Below are positions 22,850 through 31,733 of a stretch of 47,009 nt of DNA, piece by piece. Location of the stretch: the NCBI GenBank assembly GCA_020060765.1, contig JAGUZQ010000027.1, forward strand, positions 1-47,009. Reading direction: 5' to 3'. Below the pieces are notes generated by a model. That model was not told where the DNA came from. It did no database searches and saw nothing but the letters and a program-made list of their open reading frames with translations. The number at the start of each line of letters is the position of its first letter. The first letter of the stretch is position 1. A program made the position numbers and the translations under genes. Source of the DNA: Planctomycetota bacterium. Lineage in GTDB: Bacteria; Planctomycetota; SZUA-567.

Positions 22850-25141
22850 ATGAGCAGGATGAGATTGGCAAGCGCATTGTTTTCGGCGGCCTGTATCGGG
22901 TTCTTCGGGGTTCTGGCAGTGAGCGCGGGAGAGACGGCAATGGAGAAGGATCTGTATTGGACTTGGGGATGGGGCACTTACGGGCAAGGCAGCGACCTAG
23001 ACGTGGCGCGGTACGACTGGTCGCTGGTCAACCTGGGCAGCATCCCTGCCGACCAGCGCACGGTTGACTACTGCAACCGGGTTCTGGCGCTGAACCCCAA
23101 GCATAAATTCTTCGTCCGGGTCTGGCCGATCATCGGGCTGGGCGACTGCAAGGAAAACCGGCACCAGATGACGCTCTTTCATTATTACTATGCTCCCGGT
23201 GTCAGGGAAAAAATGCTGGCCGAAACGCGGCGACAGGTGGAACTGATCGTGCAGGGCGTGACCAAGCCGGAAAACGTGGCAGGCTTCTGCTTCCTGGAGG
23301 AACTGCCGCGCCACTTCACTTCCTGCGAGAAGTTCCTCCGCTGGAAAGCAGGCGATCCCCTGCCCTGGGACATCAAGCGATTTGAGGAGAATATCGCGGA
23401 GGAATTAAAAGAGAAGTTCGACCCCGCTAACGACAGGCACCGGTTGTGGTGGGGAGAAAAATACGCCGGGCTGCTCGCCGACGTCCACGCCGTGATGAAG
23501 GAAGCCAGCGGCGGCAAGAAGGTGATGTATTATCAGTCCACCAGTTTCGCCAACCTGACCCACCTGGAACCGGGGCAGCCGATCTCCGACACCAAGCGAA
23601 ACATCATTCCCGTCCGCTACGAGGATATTTTGAAGCCTGGCTTGTGCGACGGAATTTTCGGATATCCCAACAACGCCCGGATCTGGGAAGAGGAGACGGT
23701 GGCGGCGGTGAACAAACTGGGGTGCCCCCACTTCGGGCAGATCTCGACGCCAGAATTCATGCGCCTGTGCCACTTCGACGAATCGGTGGAGTTAGGGCGC
23801 TGGCGCAACCCGAATAATCTGGGCTTTTTCATTTTTACTTTTTCCGGACGCGGGAAAAAAGCCTGGAACTCCATGCCCTACGAAAACGGCGACTCCTTCT
23901 GGACTCAGGCGGATCATCTGCGGAAATTCGCCTGGGAGAAAAAAATCGGACTGGAGGTGGTCGAGGCGGCGTTGCGGCCGGAAATAAACTTCGACTATGC
24001 GCTGGAAGGAAAAAAGCGGGGAGACTTTCTCCATCTCTTCGTGCAGGTCTACAATCCGAAACATCCTTCGTGGTATGCCGGTGACGAAACTGCCGCGGTG
24101 CTGAACGATGTAAGAGTGCAACTGAAAACGCCTGACGGGTTCAGCATTCCCTATCAGAACAATCCCGGCGACACCATCCTGCTTAACCCCATCCTGCCCC
24201 GTGATTGCGGCGTCGCGGACTGGTGGGTGTATATCGACGGCGATGGCGCCATACCCGCCGGGCAGGCGTTTGAGGTATCTGTCACCAGCAGAGGGCGGTG
24301 GCTGGGAACGGCGCGCGCCGATGGCCGGGACGTGGCGATCGACGCGCTGGGCGTGCGGGAAATCCGGCGCTCGGGCGATTCCTGGATCGAGCCTTGTTAC
24401 CGCCTGGGCAAGATCACGCCTGTGGTGGAACTGAAACCGCTGGCGGAGGAGATCAGTTTTCCCGAACTCACCACCGGCGAGAGGCGCGCGGTTTACCGGG
24501 GCACTTTGCGGTGCGAACACAAGCTGGTGATCGGACCGGGCTGGCGCGCGCGGCTGCTGGCCAATTCGCTGTTCCCGCGCGAGGTCAGAACCCTGGCGGA
24601 AACGCCTGGCGGGGAATTCAGGGACGGGTATCTGGTTTACCAGACAAAACCGGTCAACGTCTGCCCCGGCGGGAAATATATCATCACCCTCACGGGAAAA
24701 GCCGGAGACGGCGGCAACAGCCAGGTGATCGTGAGCTGCACGGGTAAGATAAAAAACAAGGTGGAGACGGTGAATCTGAATTGTCTGACCAACCGTTTTA
24801 CCGACCAGCCGCAAACTCTCCGTGAGGAGATAACTATCCCTGAGTTCGACAAGGGAACGGCGAAGGCTAAAATCATATTCTACCGGTTCAAACAGACGGG
24901 AACCGTTTTCTACGAAGCCTTCGACTTCAAGGTCGCGGGGTTGCCCGAGGACGGAGCCGACGTGACTGACCGCCTGGAGGGGATGCTGCCTGATATCGAG
25001 CGCCCCTGCACGCGGTGGATTTACAAGGATCTGTCCGATCCGGTCAGCGAAGGCACTCCGCCCAAGCTGCTGCTGCGGTTTGTCAATCCCGAAGATGCGG
25101 AAAACGGCGACGTGACCGAACGGGTCGGCGGGGATTTTTGA
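22850..25141 (+). CDS. Large secreted protein, probable glycan-active, unassigned
   Basis: A 763-residue protein with a signal peptide (MSRMRLASALFSAACIG..., cut near VSAGE at about residue 26). ATG 22850 has AAGGGAG upstream. Residues about 30-370 look like a TIM barrel: FFVRVWPIIGLGD, AGFCFLEELPRHF (a Glu pair at a strand end), KVMYYQSTSF, GIFGYPNNARIWEE, NNLGFFIFTFSG. Residues about 380-763 are beta-sandwich domains. I cannot name a family, though the arrangement suits a glycoside hydrolase or a carbohydrate-binding protein. It is first of a three-gene operon with a GH42-like enzyme and a peptidase/acetyltransferase fusion. Confidence 0.75.
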   Translation: MSRMRLASALFSAACIGFFGVLAVSAGETAMEKDLYWTWGWGTYGQGSDLDVARYDWSLVNLGSIPADQRTVDYCNRVLALNPKHKFFVRVWPIIGLGDCKENRHQMTLFHYYYAPGVREKMLAETRRQVELIVQGVTKPENVAGFCFLEELPRHFTSCEKFLRWKAGDPLPWDIKRFEENIAEELKEKFDPANDRHRLWWGEKYAGLLADVHAVMKEASGGKKVMYYQSTSFANLTHLEPGQPISDTKRNIIPVRYEDILKPGLCDGIFGYPNNARIWEEETVAAVNKLGCPHFGQISTPEFMRLCHFDESVELGRWRNPNNLGFFIFTFSGRGKKAWNSMPYENGDSFWTQADHLRKFAWEKKIGLEVVEAALRPEINFDYALEGKKRGDFLHLFVQVYNPKHPSWYAGDETAAVLNDVRVQLKTPDGFSIPYQNNPGDTILLNPILPRDCGVADWWVYIDGDGAIPAGQAFEVSVTSRGRWLGTARADGRDVAIDALGVREIRRSGDSWIEPCYRLGKITPVVELKPLAEEISFPELTTGERRAVYRGTLRCEHKLVIGPGWRARLLANSLFPREVRTLAETPGGEFRDGYLVYQTKPVNVCPGGKYIITLTGKAGDGGNSQVIVSCTGKIKNKVETVNLNCLTNRFTDQPQTLREEITIPEFDKGTAKAKIIFYRFKQTGTVFYEAFDFKVAGLPEDGADVTDRLEGMLPDIERPCTRWIYKDLSDPVSEGTPPKLLLRFVNPEDAENGDVTERVGGDF

Positions 25142-25176
25142 AACTTCACCTCCGTGAACTTTGCAAAGGAATTCAG

Positions 25177-27387
25177 ATGAAGGCCGACGATTGCATCGAG
25201 TTGCTGCGTACAAAAGCGGTTTTCTGGTCGAAACTGGGTTTTGCGTACGACCCACCGCGCCTGGACGAAAAGGGCAAACCGATTGTTTTCTTCAACGATT
25301 TCGACACGTATGTCGCGCGGCACAAGCGCTTCGCGGAGGCCGGCGTAGTCATTCATTCTTCGATCCTGTTCAGCGGCTGGGTCGGGGTCGGGCGTTACGA
25401 TTACGAACTGACTGACCGGATACTGGACGCGGTTTTCAGCAGCAGCCCCGACATCAGGTACATTCCCCGGATCAAGCTGAATGTGCCGCTGGACTGGGGC
25501 AAGAGCAACCCGGCGGAAATGTTCGTGTATGACGAAGGCCCCCGCGACGCCGAGGGGGTGCGCGCGCTGGTGGGAACGGATAAGCACGATTATCTCGGCT
25601 ATGAATCGCCCAAGGGCTATTACACCGCCGGAGGCTGGCAGGACGACCGGCCTAATCTCGGGGGGCTGATTTCCAACCAGAGTTTTTCCTCCCGGAAATG
25701 GCTGGCCGACGCCGGGGAGGCGTTGCGGCGATTGCTGGATCATCTGGAGAGCAGCCCTTACGGCAAGCGTATTCTCGCCTATCATATCGCCTACGGCATC
25801 AGCGGGGAAACCAACCTGTGGGGGAAATTCGGCTTCGGTTACGGCGGAGGCAGGTGCGGGGATTACGGCATTGCCAACCGGCGGCATTTTTTTAACTGGG
25901 GGTTGGAAAAATACGGCTCGCTGGCAGCGTTGCGCGCGGCGTGGCTGCAACCGGAATTGACGGAGGACAACATCAAACTGCCCCCGCCGCAACAGCGCGA
26001 AGGTAGAACCGAAGACCTGGTTTCGTTCTGCCGGGGAAATCCCGCCGACGCTATCTGCGTCGACCTCGACCGCTTCATGACCGATGTGAACGTGGACGCG
26101 ATGGAGCACTTCTGCAAAATCGCCAAGGAGCGAACCGGCGGCAAGGCGGCAGGAGTATTTTACGGTTACGCGCTGGGCTATCGCCCGGCCTACACCGGGC
26201 ATCTGGGGTTCGAGCGCGTTCTGAACTCTCCCTATATAGATTTCATAGCCGCTCCCAAATGCTATTATCGTTCCGAGCCGGGAGAACCGGGAGGGGTCAT
26301 CGCTCCCACGCAGTCGATCAACCGGAAAAAACTGTGGCTGGACGAACTCGACAACCGGACGCACCTGTGCGTCACTGCCGAGAAGCAATGCAATACTTTC
26401 GAGGAGACGCGCACCGTACTCTGGCGGGAGTTTGCCAAAAACCTGTCGCACAATTCCGGCTTCTGGTGGATGGATCTGGGCGGGGGCTGGTTCGATTCTC
26501 CCGATATCATGGGCGAAATCGGGAAAATCGAGCGCATCTCCAAAAGCATCCGCCACCAGCCGCACGAAAGCGTGAGTGAAATTCTGGTCGTGTTCGACGA
26601 GGACTCGGTTTATCAGTGCGATTCCAACCTGTCGGCGCAGATGCTGTTCTATCCGGAACTGCTGCGCGAAATCCACCTGTGCGGCGCTCCTGTGGATCTG
26701 TTCCGCCTGCGCGATATTGACGGACTGGACTTGTCCAGATACAAGTTTGTCTGCCTGCTGAACGCGTTCGCTCTTTCCCCGGAGAAATGGAAGAAGCTGA
26801 AAGCACTGCTGAACAAAGAAACCAGTGTCTGCTGGAATTACGCGCCCGGTATCGCCAGCGCCGGTTGCGAACTGCGGAACTCCCGCGCGCTGACAGGCTT
26901 TGAGGTGCTAGAACGGGATAAAACGGCGCGACCGAAACTTGTGCCGGTGTTCGGAGGAGTGCTGGAAAACACGGCGGAGATGGAGATTCCCGCGCACGAG
27001 TCGATGCAGAAGGGAGTGGAGTTTCCGTTGCTCACAATCGCGGACGCGCCGGGAGTGAAACCGCTGGCCGTGTATGCCGACGGCGGCACCGCGCTGGCGG
27101 AAAAGGGCAAGGATATCTATTGCGCCCTGCCGCTGCTGAAGATGGAGCACTGGCGGCGCATTCTCGAAGCAGCCGGATGCAACTTTTACGCGCCAGCCAA
27201 TTGCACGGTCTACGCCGACAACCGCTTTGTCGCGGTGTTTCCGCGCAGAGATATCACCGGACAGCTTGAACTGAAGAAACGTTGCGCGCTACGCGAACTC
27301 ATCGCGGGGGAGGAATTGCCTGGTTGCGGCTTCGCGCCGCTGGAAATGGCTGCCAAAACCGCGAAGTTTTTCCAATACGGAGACTGA
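25177..27387 (+). CDS. GH42-like putative beta-galactosidase-type glycoside hydrolase
   Basis: A 736-residue protein without signal peptide, hence cytoplasmic. ATG 25177 has AAAGGA six bases upstream; a longer upstream frame would overlap the previous gene and is not supported. The barrel shows GISGETN with E211 as candidate acid/base, HFFNWGLEKYGSLAALRAAW (a GH42-type helix), and KKLWLDELDNRTH with E390 as candidate nucleophile, spaced 179 residues. A flavodoxin-like amidotransferase domain follows (SEILVVFDEDSVYQ, FVCLLNAFALSPEKWKKL), as in GH42 domain B, and a small beta domain ends the protein. Family membership is by pattern, so the substrate is open. It starts 35 bases after the previous gene. 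Confidence 0.75.
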   Translation: MKADDCIELLRTKAVFWSKLGFAYDPPRLDEKGKPIVFFNDFDTYVARHKRFAEAGVVIHSSILFSGWVGVGRYDYELTDRILDAVFSSSPDIRYIPRIKLNVPLDWGKSNPAEMFVYDEGPRDAEGVRALVGTDKHDYLGYESPKGYYTAGGWQDDRPNLGGLISNQSFSSRKWLADAGEALRRLLDHLESSPYGKRILAYHIAYGISGETNLWGKFGFGYGGGRCGDYGIANRRHFFNWGLEKYGSLAALRAAWLQPELTEDNIKLPPPQQREGRTEDLVSFCRGNPADAICVDLDRFMTDVNVDAMEHFCKIAKERTGGKAAGVFYGYALGYRPAYTGHLGFERVLNSPYIDFIAAPKCYYRSEPGEPGGVIAPTQSINRKKLWLDELDNRTHLCVTAEKQCNTFEETRTVLWREFAKNLSHNSGFWWMDLGGGWFDSPDIMGEIGKIERISKSIRHQPHESVSEILVVFDEDSVYQCDSNLSAQMLFYPELLREIHLCGAPVDLFRLRDIDGLDLSRYKFVCLLNAFALSPEKWKKLKALLNKETSVCWNYAPGIASAGCELRNSRALTGFEVLERDKTARPKLVPVFGGVLENTAEMEIPAHESMQKGVEFPLLTIADAPGVKPLAVYADGGTALAEKGKDIYCALPLLKMEHWRRILEAAGCNFYAPANCTVYADNRFVAVFPRRDITGQLELKKRCALRELIAGEELPGCGFAPLEMAAKTAKFFQYGD

Positions 27388-27388
27388 C

Positions 27389-30139
27389 ATGAAAGCGCTG
27401 TTAAGCCTGCTTGAAAACAGAATTGACAAGTTTGCCCTGATGCGGAACACGGAAAAACTCTGGCGCGAGGAGTTGGGGCAGACCTTCCGGCATTACCATG
27501 CCGCCGCCGAATGCGCGCGGGAACTGATGGCCGAAGCGGGATTGTCCAACATCGAAACCCTGCGCCATCCCGCCGACGGGAGAACCACGTTCCTAGATTT
27601 CCGCATGCCGCTGGGCTGGGATGTCACCAGAGCCGCCCTCTCTGTCACCGACCGCAAACGCTGGAGTCACGACCCCGTGGTGGCCGATTACACGCGCCAC
27701 CCCTTTCACATAATCAAAGGCTCCACCTCCACCCCGCCGGAAGGAATACGCGCGCGCCTGGTCACGGAAAAGCAGCTCTTTTCCGGCTACGACGTCACCG
27801 GCGCGCTGGTCATCGCCGACCCCACGACCAGGCTGCGGCGCGGGGCGATCCTGTCGCCCGCGCTGGATCGGGGCGCGCTCGGCGTCGTCACCGACTGCAT
27901 CACCGACCGCTATCTGACTCCCGACGGCGTCGCCTGGGTAAACGGCTGCACCGAAGGCAACCACTGGCACGTCCAGGCCGACGACCGCGACTTCATCGGC
28001 TTCAGCGTATCGCCCCGCACCGGCGACCGCCTGCGCGCGGCCTGCCGGGACGAGCCGCTTCCGGTACAGGTCGTCTGCGACGGGCGGCGCTACGAAGACG
28101 AACTGGAAATCGTCACCGGCGTGGTTCCCGGCAAGGAACCGCGCGAGGTCTGGGTCTTCTCCCATCTGTACGAGCCGCTGGCAGACGACAACAGCAGCGG
28201 CGTGGCCGGTTCCATCGAGATGGCGCGAGTCATAAACGAGCTGGTCGCCGCCGGAAAGATTCCCCCGCCCACCTTTACCCTCAGGCTGGTATTCGCCATG
28301 GAGGTTTACGGCTTTGCCGCTTACGCGCAGAGGCGGGGAATCGCCAAGCTGCGTAACGAGGTGGTGGGTCTGCTCAACACCGACAACTGCGCCAACGCGC
28401 TGCGCCGTCCCGTAATTTCCCTGGCTCCGGCGGGGGCGCCTTCCTGCGGCGATTTCGTGATGCAGGAACTGGCGGAAACAACCGCGGAAAAATACCGCGC
28501 TGTAGTCGACGAACAAGGCATGTACGCCGACGATACTTTCCTGAACGACGCGACTGTCGGCGTGCCGAGTATCTGGATCGTCGGCAAGTGGCCGGAAAAA
28601 CTCTGGCATAATTCCTCGCAGGACATGGGCATTATCGACCCGGAACTGTTCGCCGGTTCCGTCGCCTTCCACGCCGCCTGGCTGGCGGAGATGCTGACGC
28701 TGGACGAGGCAAAGGCGGAGAAATGGGCGCAACGGGCAGGCGCGTTCTCGCTCCGGCGATTGCTGGAAGAAACGAAAGCTATTTCAACAGCCGAGGATTT
28801 GCAAAAGCTGGACTATCGCCTCGAACGGGAACAGGCCAGGATCGCCGACTTCCGCCGCCTGCATCCTGCGCTCGAGCTTAAACAAGTTCTCAACGAACTG
28901 GACGCTGAATGCCACCGGCTGACGAAAAAATGCAACCCCGTCGCCGCGCAGGCGGGAACTCCGTCGCGTTACCGGACGTGGCTGGAAAATATTGTGCCCA
29001 GCCGCAACGGATGCGGCGTCCCGTACGATTACGTCAACGCCCCGCTTTCGGAACGCAAAAAACTGCCGGATGGAATTATGAACATGTACGGAGCTTTCGC
29101 CTCCATCCTTTCCCGCATGGACGGAAAGCGGACTTTGGCGGAACTGCTCGATCACGCCGCCTGGGTTCAGTCCTCCCGTAGCGAGGAAAAACCAGGGGTG
29201 GCAAAACCGGTTCCCGGCATCGGCTTTGACGACAAGGAAATCCGGAAAATTATCGGCGCGATCACGCAACTGAACCGGCATGGCTACCTGCGCACCGATT
29301 ACGGGGAAGAGATAACCATCACCCGGAAAAAGACGGTGCGTGCCTTGCGCGAGGCGGGACTGAAAGAAGGGGACATGGCGCTGGTACACGGTGGCCTGTC
29401 ACATTTCGGCAACCTAGAAGGCGGCGCGGAGATGGTGATCGACGCCTTTCTCGAAGTCATCGGCGAAAGCGGCACCCTGTTTCTGCCGACCTTCACTTGT
29501 TCTTTTGCCTACTCCAACGGCGTCGCTTATACCCGCCCCGGCTACAGGCCTTTTCACAAGGACAAAACCGACGCCTGGGTCGGGGAATTGCCCAACGTTT
29601 TCCGCAGGCGTCCGGGAGTAATCCGTAGCTCGCATCCCACGCATTCCGTCGCCGGTTTCGGCCCGTTGGCAGAGGCGTGCCTCAGGGAGCACAAGGAAAC
29701 CAGCGGCTTGACCGACAAGACCAGCGTGTTCCAGAAAATGGTGGAGCACGGCGGCAAGATGGTGTGGTTTGGAGCAGATCTGGCGACCACCACCTTTTTC
29801 CATTTTCTGGAAGACGCTACGGAGATGCCATACCTGGCGCCCTGCGCCTGCCGGGTGGAGCGGGAAAACGGTAAGCTCGAAACGGTGATCGTGCCGGGAT
29901 TCTGCGGCGGTCACCGGGATTTTTACAAGACGCCGGGCGAAGAGTCCAAGGCATACCGGCATCTGCTGGCAAACGGCCTGAACCTCACGAAGACAAAACT
30001 GGGTTTCGGGGAAATAAAACTGATAGAAGCCAGGCAAATGTATGAGCTGGGCGTGCCGATGGCGAGAAATAACCGTCGCATATTTCTGTGCGACGACCCC
30101 GCCTGCGACTTCTGCAGCAAGCTATCTCCCGATGACTGA
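27389..30139 (+). CDS. Fusion of M28-like aminopeptidase and AAC(3)-type acetyltransferase
   Basis: A 916-residue protein made of two enzymes. Residues about 1-430 resemble M28-type zinc aminopeptidases with an inserted domain: SHLYEPLADDNSSG places H259 and D266/D267, AMEVYG gives E305, LLNTDN gives D332 and KLWHNSSQDM gives H407, the expected ligand order, although the usual double Glu is a single one. Residues about 640-916 are an AAC(3)/YokD-type N-acetyltransferase domain: DMALVHGGLSHFGNLEGGAE, GTLFLPTFTCSFAY, RSSHPTHSVAGFGPLAEA and FGADLATTTFFHFLE. Between them lies a winged-helix-like stretch. It starts one base after the previous stop, so it is translationally linked in the operon. 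It is not evidence of antibiotic resistance. Confidence 0.82.
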   Translation: MKALLSLLENRIDKFALMRNTEKLWREELGQTFRHYHAAAECARELMAEAGLSNIETLRHPADGRTTFLDFRMPLGWDVTRAALSVTDRKRWSHDPVVADYTRHPFHIIKGSTSTPPEGIRARLVTEKQLFSGYDVTGALVIADPTTRLRRGAILSPALDRGALGVVTDCITDRYLTPDGVAWVNGCTEGNHWHVQADDRDFIGFSVSPRTGDRLRAACRDEPLPVQVVCDGRRYEDELEIVTGVVPGKEPREVWVFSHLYEPLADDNSSGVAGSIEMARVINELVAAGKIPPPTFTLRLVFAMEVYGFAAYAQRRGIAKLRNEVVGLLNTDNCANALRRPVISLAPAGAPSCGDFVMQELAETTAEKYRAVVDEQGMYADDTFLNDATVGVPSIWIVGKWPEKLWHNSSQDMGIIDPELFAGSVAFHAAWLAEMLTLDEAKAEKWAQRAGAFSLRRLLEETKAISTAEDLQKLDYRLEREQARIADFRRLHPALELKQVLNELDAECHRLTKKCNPVAAQAGTPSRYRTWLENIVPSRNGCGVPYDYVNAPLSERKKLPDGIMNMYGAFASILSRMDGKRTLAELLDHAAWVQSSRSEEKPGVAKPVPGIGFDDKEIRKIIGAITQLNRHGYLRTDYGEEITITRKKTVRALREAGLKEGDMALVHGGLSHFGNLEGGAEMVIDAFLEVIGESGTLFLPTFTCSFAYSNGVAYTRPGYRPFHKDKTDAWVGELPNVFRRRPGVIRSSHPTHSVAGFGPLAEACLREHKETSGLTDKTSVFQKMVEHGGKMVWFGADLATTTFFHFLEDATEMPYLAPCACRVERENGKLETVIVPGFCGGHRDFYKTPGEESKAYRHLLANGLNLTKTKLGFGEIKLIEARQMYELGVPMARNNRRIFLCDDPACDFCSKLSPDD

Positions 30140-30634
30140 ATCAGCAAGCAATTCACTTTTCACAATTCATGTTTGACAAATAGTTGAGCATGGAGTACGC
30201 TTTCGATATACTGTTATATCTTAGTCCGAGTTCCGCACTTTTTTCTTTCGAAACTGCAAACAGTACCGCATATGTTCTATATATCGCCAGGTGCGTATAA
30301 TTGCAAGAGTCACGCAAAACGTCCCCAATACGGTTTAATTAAGGAAAAACCATCCGGCTCAACCATTAACCATACAAATCGTCATTCCCGCGTAGGCGGG
30401 AATCCAGTGGGGAAACCGTACGCAACACCGCCTGGATTCCCGCCTACGCGGGAATGACGTCCGTAAGTTTTTCCTGAAAGCAGAAGGATTTTTCCTTAAC
30501 TAAACCGTATTGACCCTAACCCTCTCCCACAACCGGGGGAGAAGGAACTTGTTTCTCGACTCGCAACGTTTATGGAAAAAGTGCGAAAATCGAACTTGGG
30601 GGTATGGTTCTCCTTTTTGGCATCGAAAGCGCGC
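30140..30634. other. Intergenic region with a MITE
   Basis: About 495 bases between the peptidase/acetyltransferase fusion and the LacI regulator. It holds the complete element at 30326-30512. The AT-rich part 30160-30325 has a TTGACA-like hexamer near 30174 but no convincing -10, and I see no gene. Confidence 0.6.
30326..30512. repeat. MITE-like element, copy 4, complete
   Basis: The clearest copy, 187 bases. Outer inverted repeats of 24 bases (30326-30349, starting caatacggtttaattaagg, and 30489-30512) enclose the two 28-base arms at 30380-30407 and 30432-30459. The arms carry gtag/ctac in their hairpin loops where the others have gcag/ctgc, so the changes are symmetrical between arms. Confidence 0.9.
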
Positions 30635-31681
30635 ATGAGAAAAAAGGCTACTATTCAAGATGTCGCGGAGCAGGCTGGTGTGTCCAAAGGCGCGGTTTGG
30701 GCGGCGCTGTCGGGCAACAACACCAGCGTGCGGATGGCGCCGACCACCCGCGAGCGGATTCTGAAAGCTGCGCGGAAATTGAAGTATACCCCCAACCTCA
30801 TGGCAAAAGGCATCAATGTCCGCAAGTCCTTTCTGCTGGGGTTCTGTTTCAGTGAGTACAACTGGCACGTCGCCTCCCAGCTTATCCGCCACATCCAGGA
30901 CTGCTGCATCTCTCGTGAATATTCCCTGGTCGTTTATCCCGCCGGAAAACTGCAGGAAGAACGCGACAATCTCGGACTCGGAGTCAGGCGACAACTGGAC
31001 GGCATTATCACGATTCCGTTTCTGTCGGCGGAGGGGCATAACGCCGTGACTTACGCCAACCTGGCGCGTGATTTTTTGCCGGTAACACAGGTTATCTTTC
31101 CTCTCTGCCCCGGCCTGCCTTTTGTCGGCAGGGATTACCGGCGGATCGGTTACGAGGCCACGGCGCTGCTGTTGCGGCAGGGGCATCGCCGGATCGGATT
31201 TCTGACCCACCCCAACTACCGGGATTCGGTTCATGGCAGCGGCTCCTACCTCTGCCATCAGGGTTACGCCGACGCCATGACGGAAGCGGGGGGTGAACCG
31301 GAAGCACATGTACACGAGATTAATACCGTGCTGTCGACCACCGACCACGGATATGCAATTGCCGCACGGCTGCTGGACGAGGGGGATTTGCCGACCGCGC
31401 TGGTCGCTTCCAGCAACGGCCTGGCTTACGGCGCGATGGCCAGGCTCAGGGAAGCGGGGATTTGTATTCCCGCAGATGTTTCAGTAGTCGGTTGCGGAGA
31501 TGATATCGCCCTCCCGTCCTGCCTGGCCCCGGCGCTGACGCATTTTCCCGTAGCGTTCGCGGAGATAGCAAAAACCTCCGTTGATCTGTGCCTGCAACCG
31601 CCGGAAGATGGACAGCAGGCAACCTTTTGCCCGGAATCCAGCCTGCTTCCCGGCGAAACCGTCGCGCCGCCCCGAAAATAG
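30635..31681 (+). CDS. LacI-family transcriptional regulator
   Basis: A 348-residue repressor. Residues 1-50 are the LacI helix-turn-helix (KKATIQDVAEQAGVSKGAVW) with the hinge helix RERILKAARKLKYTPNLMAK. The rest is a periplasmic-binding-protein-like sensor with QLDGIITIPF, DYRRIGYEATALLLRQGHRRIGFL and DVSVVGCGDDIALPS, all typical of the family. I chose ATG 30635 because 21 upstream codons do not fit the family. The GH2 gene follows 52 bases downstream on the same strand, so this regulator very likely controls it. Confidence 0.93.
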   Translation: MRKKATIQDVAEQAGVSKGAVWAALSGNNTSVRMAPTTRERILKAARKLKYTPNLMAKGINVRKSFLLGFCFSEYNWHVASQLIRHIQDCCISREYSLVVYPAGKLQEERDNLGLGVRRQLDGIITIPFLSAEGHNAVTYANLARDFLPVTQVIFPLCPGLPFVGRDYRRIGYEATALLLRQGHRRIGFLTHPNYRDSVHGSGSYLCHQGYADAMTEAGGEPEAHVHEINTVLSTTDHGYAIAARLLDEGDLPTALVASSNGLAYGAMARLREAGICIPADVSVVGCGDDIALPSCLAPALTHFPVAFAEIAKTSVDLCLQPPEDGQQATFCPESSLLPGETVAPPRK

Positions 31682-31733
31682 ACTGCATTATTATCTGAAG
31701 ATCAATATAACCGCTTTTTTTTGAGGAGACTAC

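Noticed and set aside
23792..26676. Long minus-strand frames of 487 and 551 codons opposite the plus-strand operon
   Set aside because: They lie antisense to clear genes with domains and ribosome binding sites; no recognisable motif.
29308..30139. AAC(3) domain as an aminoglycoside resistance gene
   Set aside because: It is the C-terminal part of a fusion within a glycan operon; family members often act on other amino sugars, and there is no resistance context.
30160..30325. TTGACA-like hexamer as a promoter for the LacI gene
   Set aside because: No acceptable -10 at proper spacing, and a MITE separates it from the gene.
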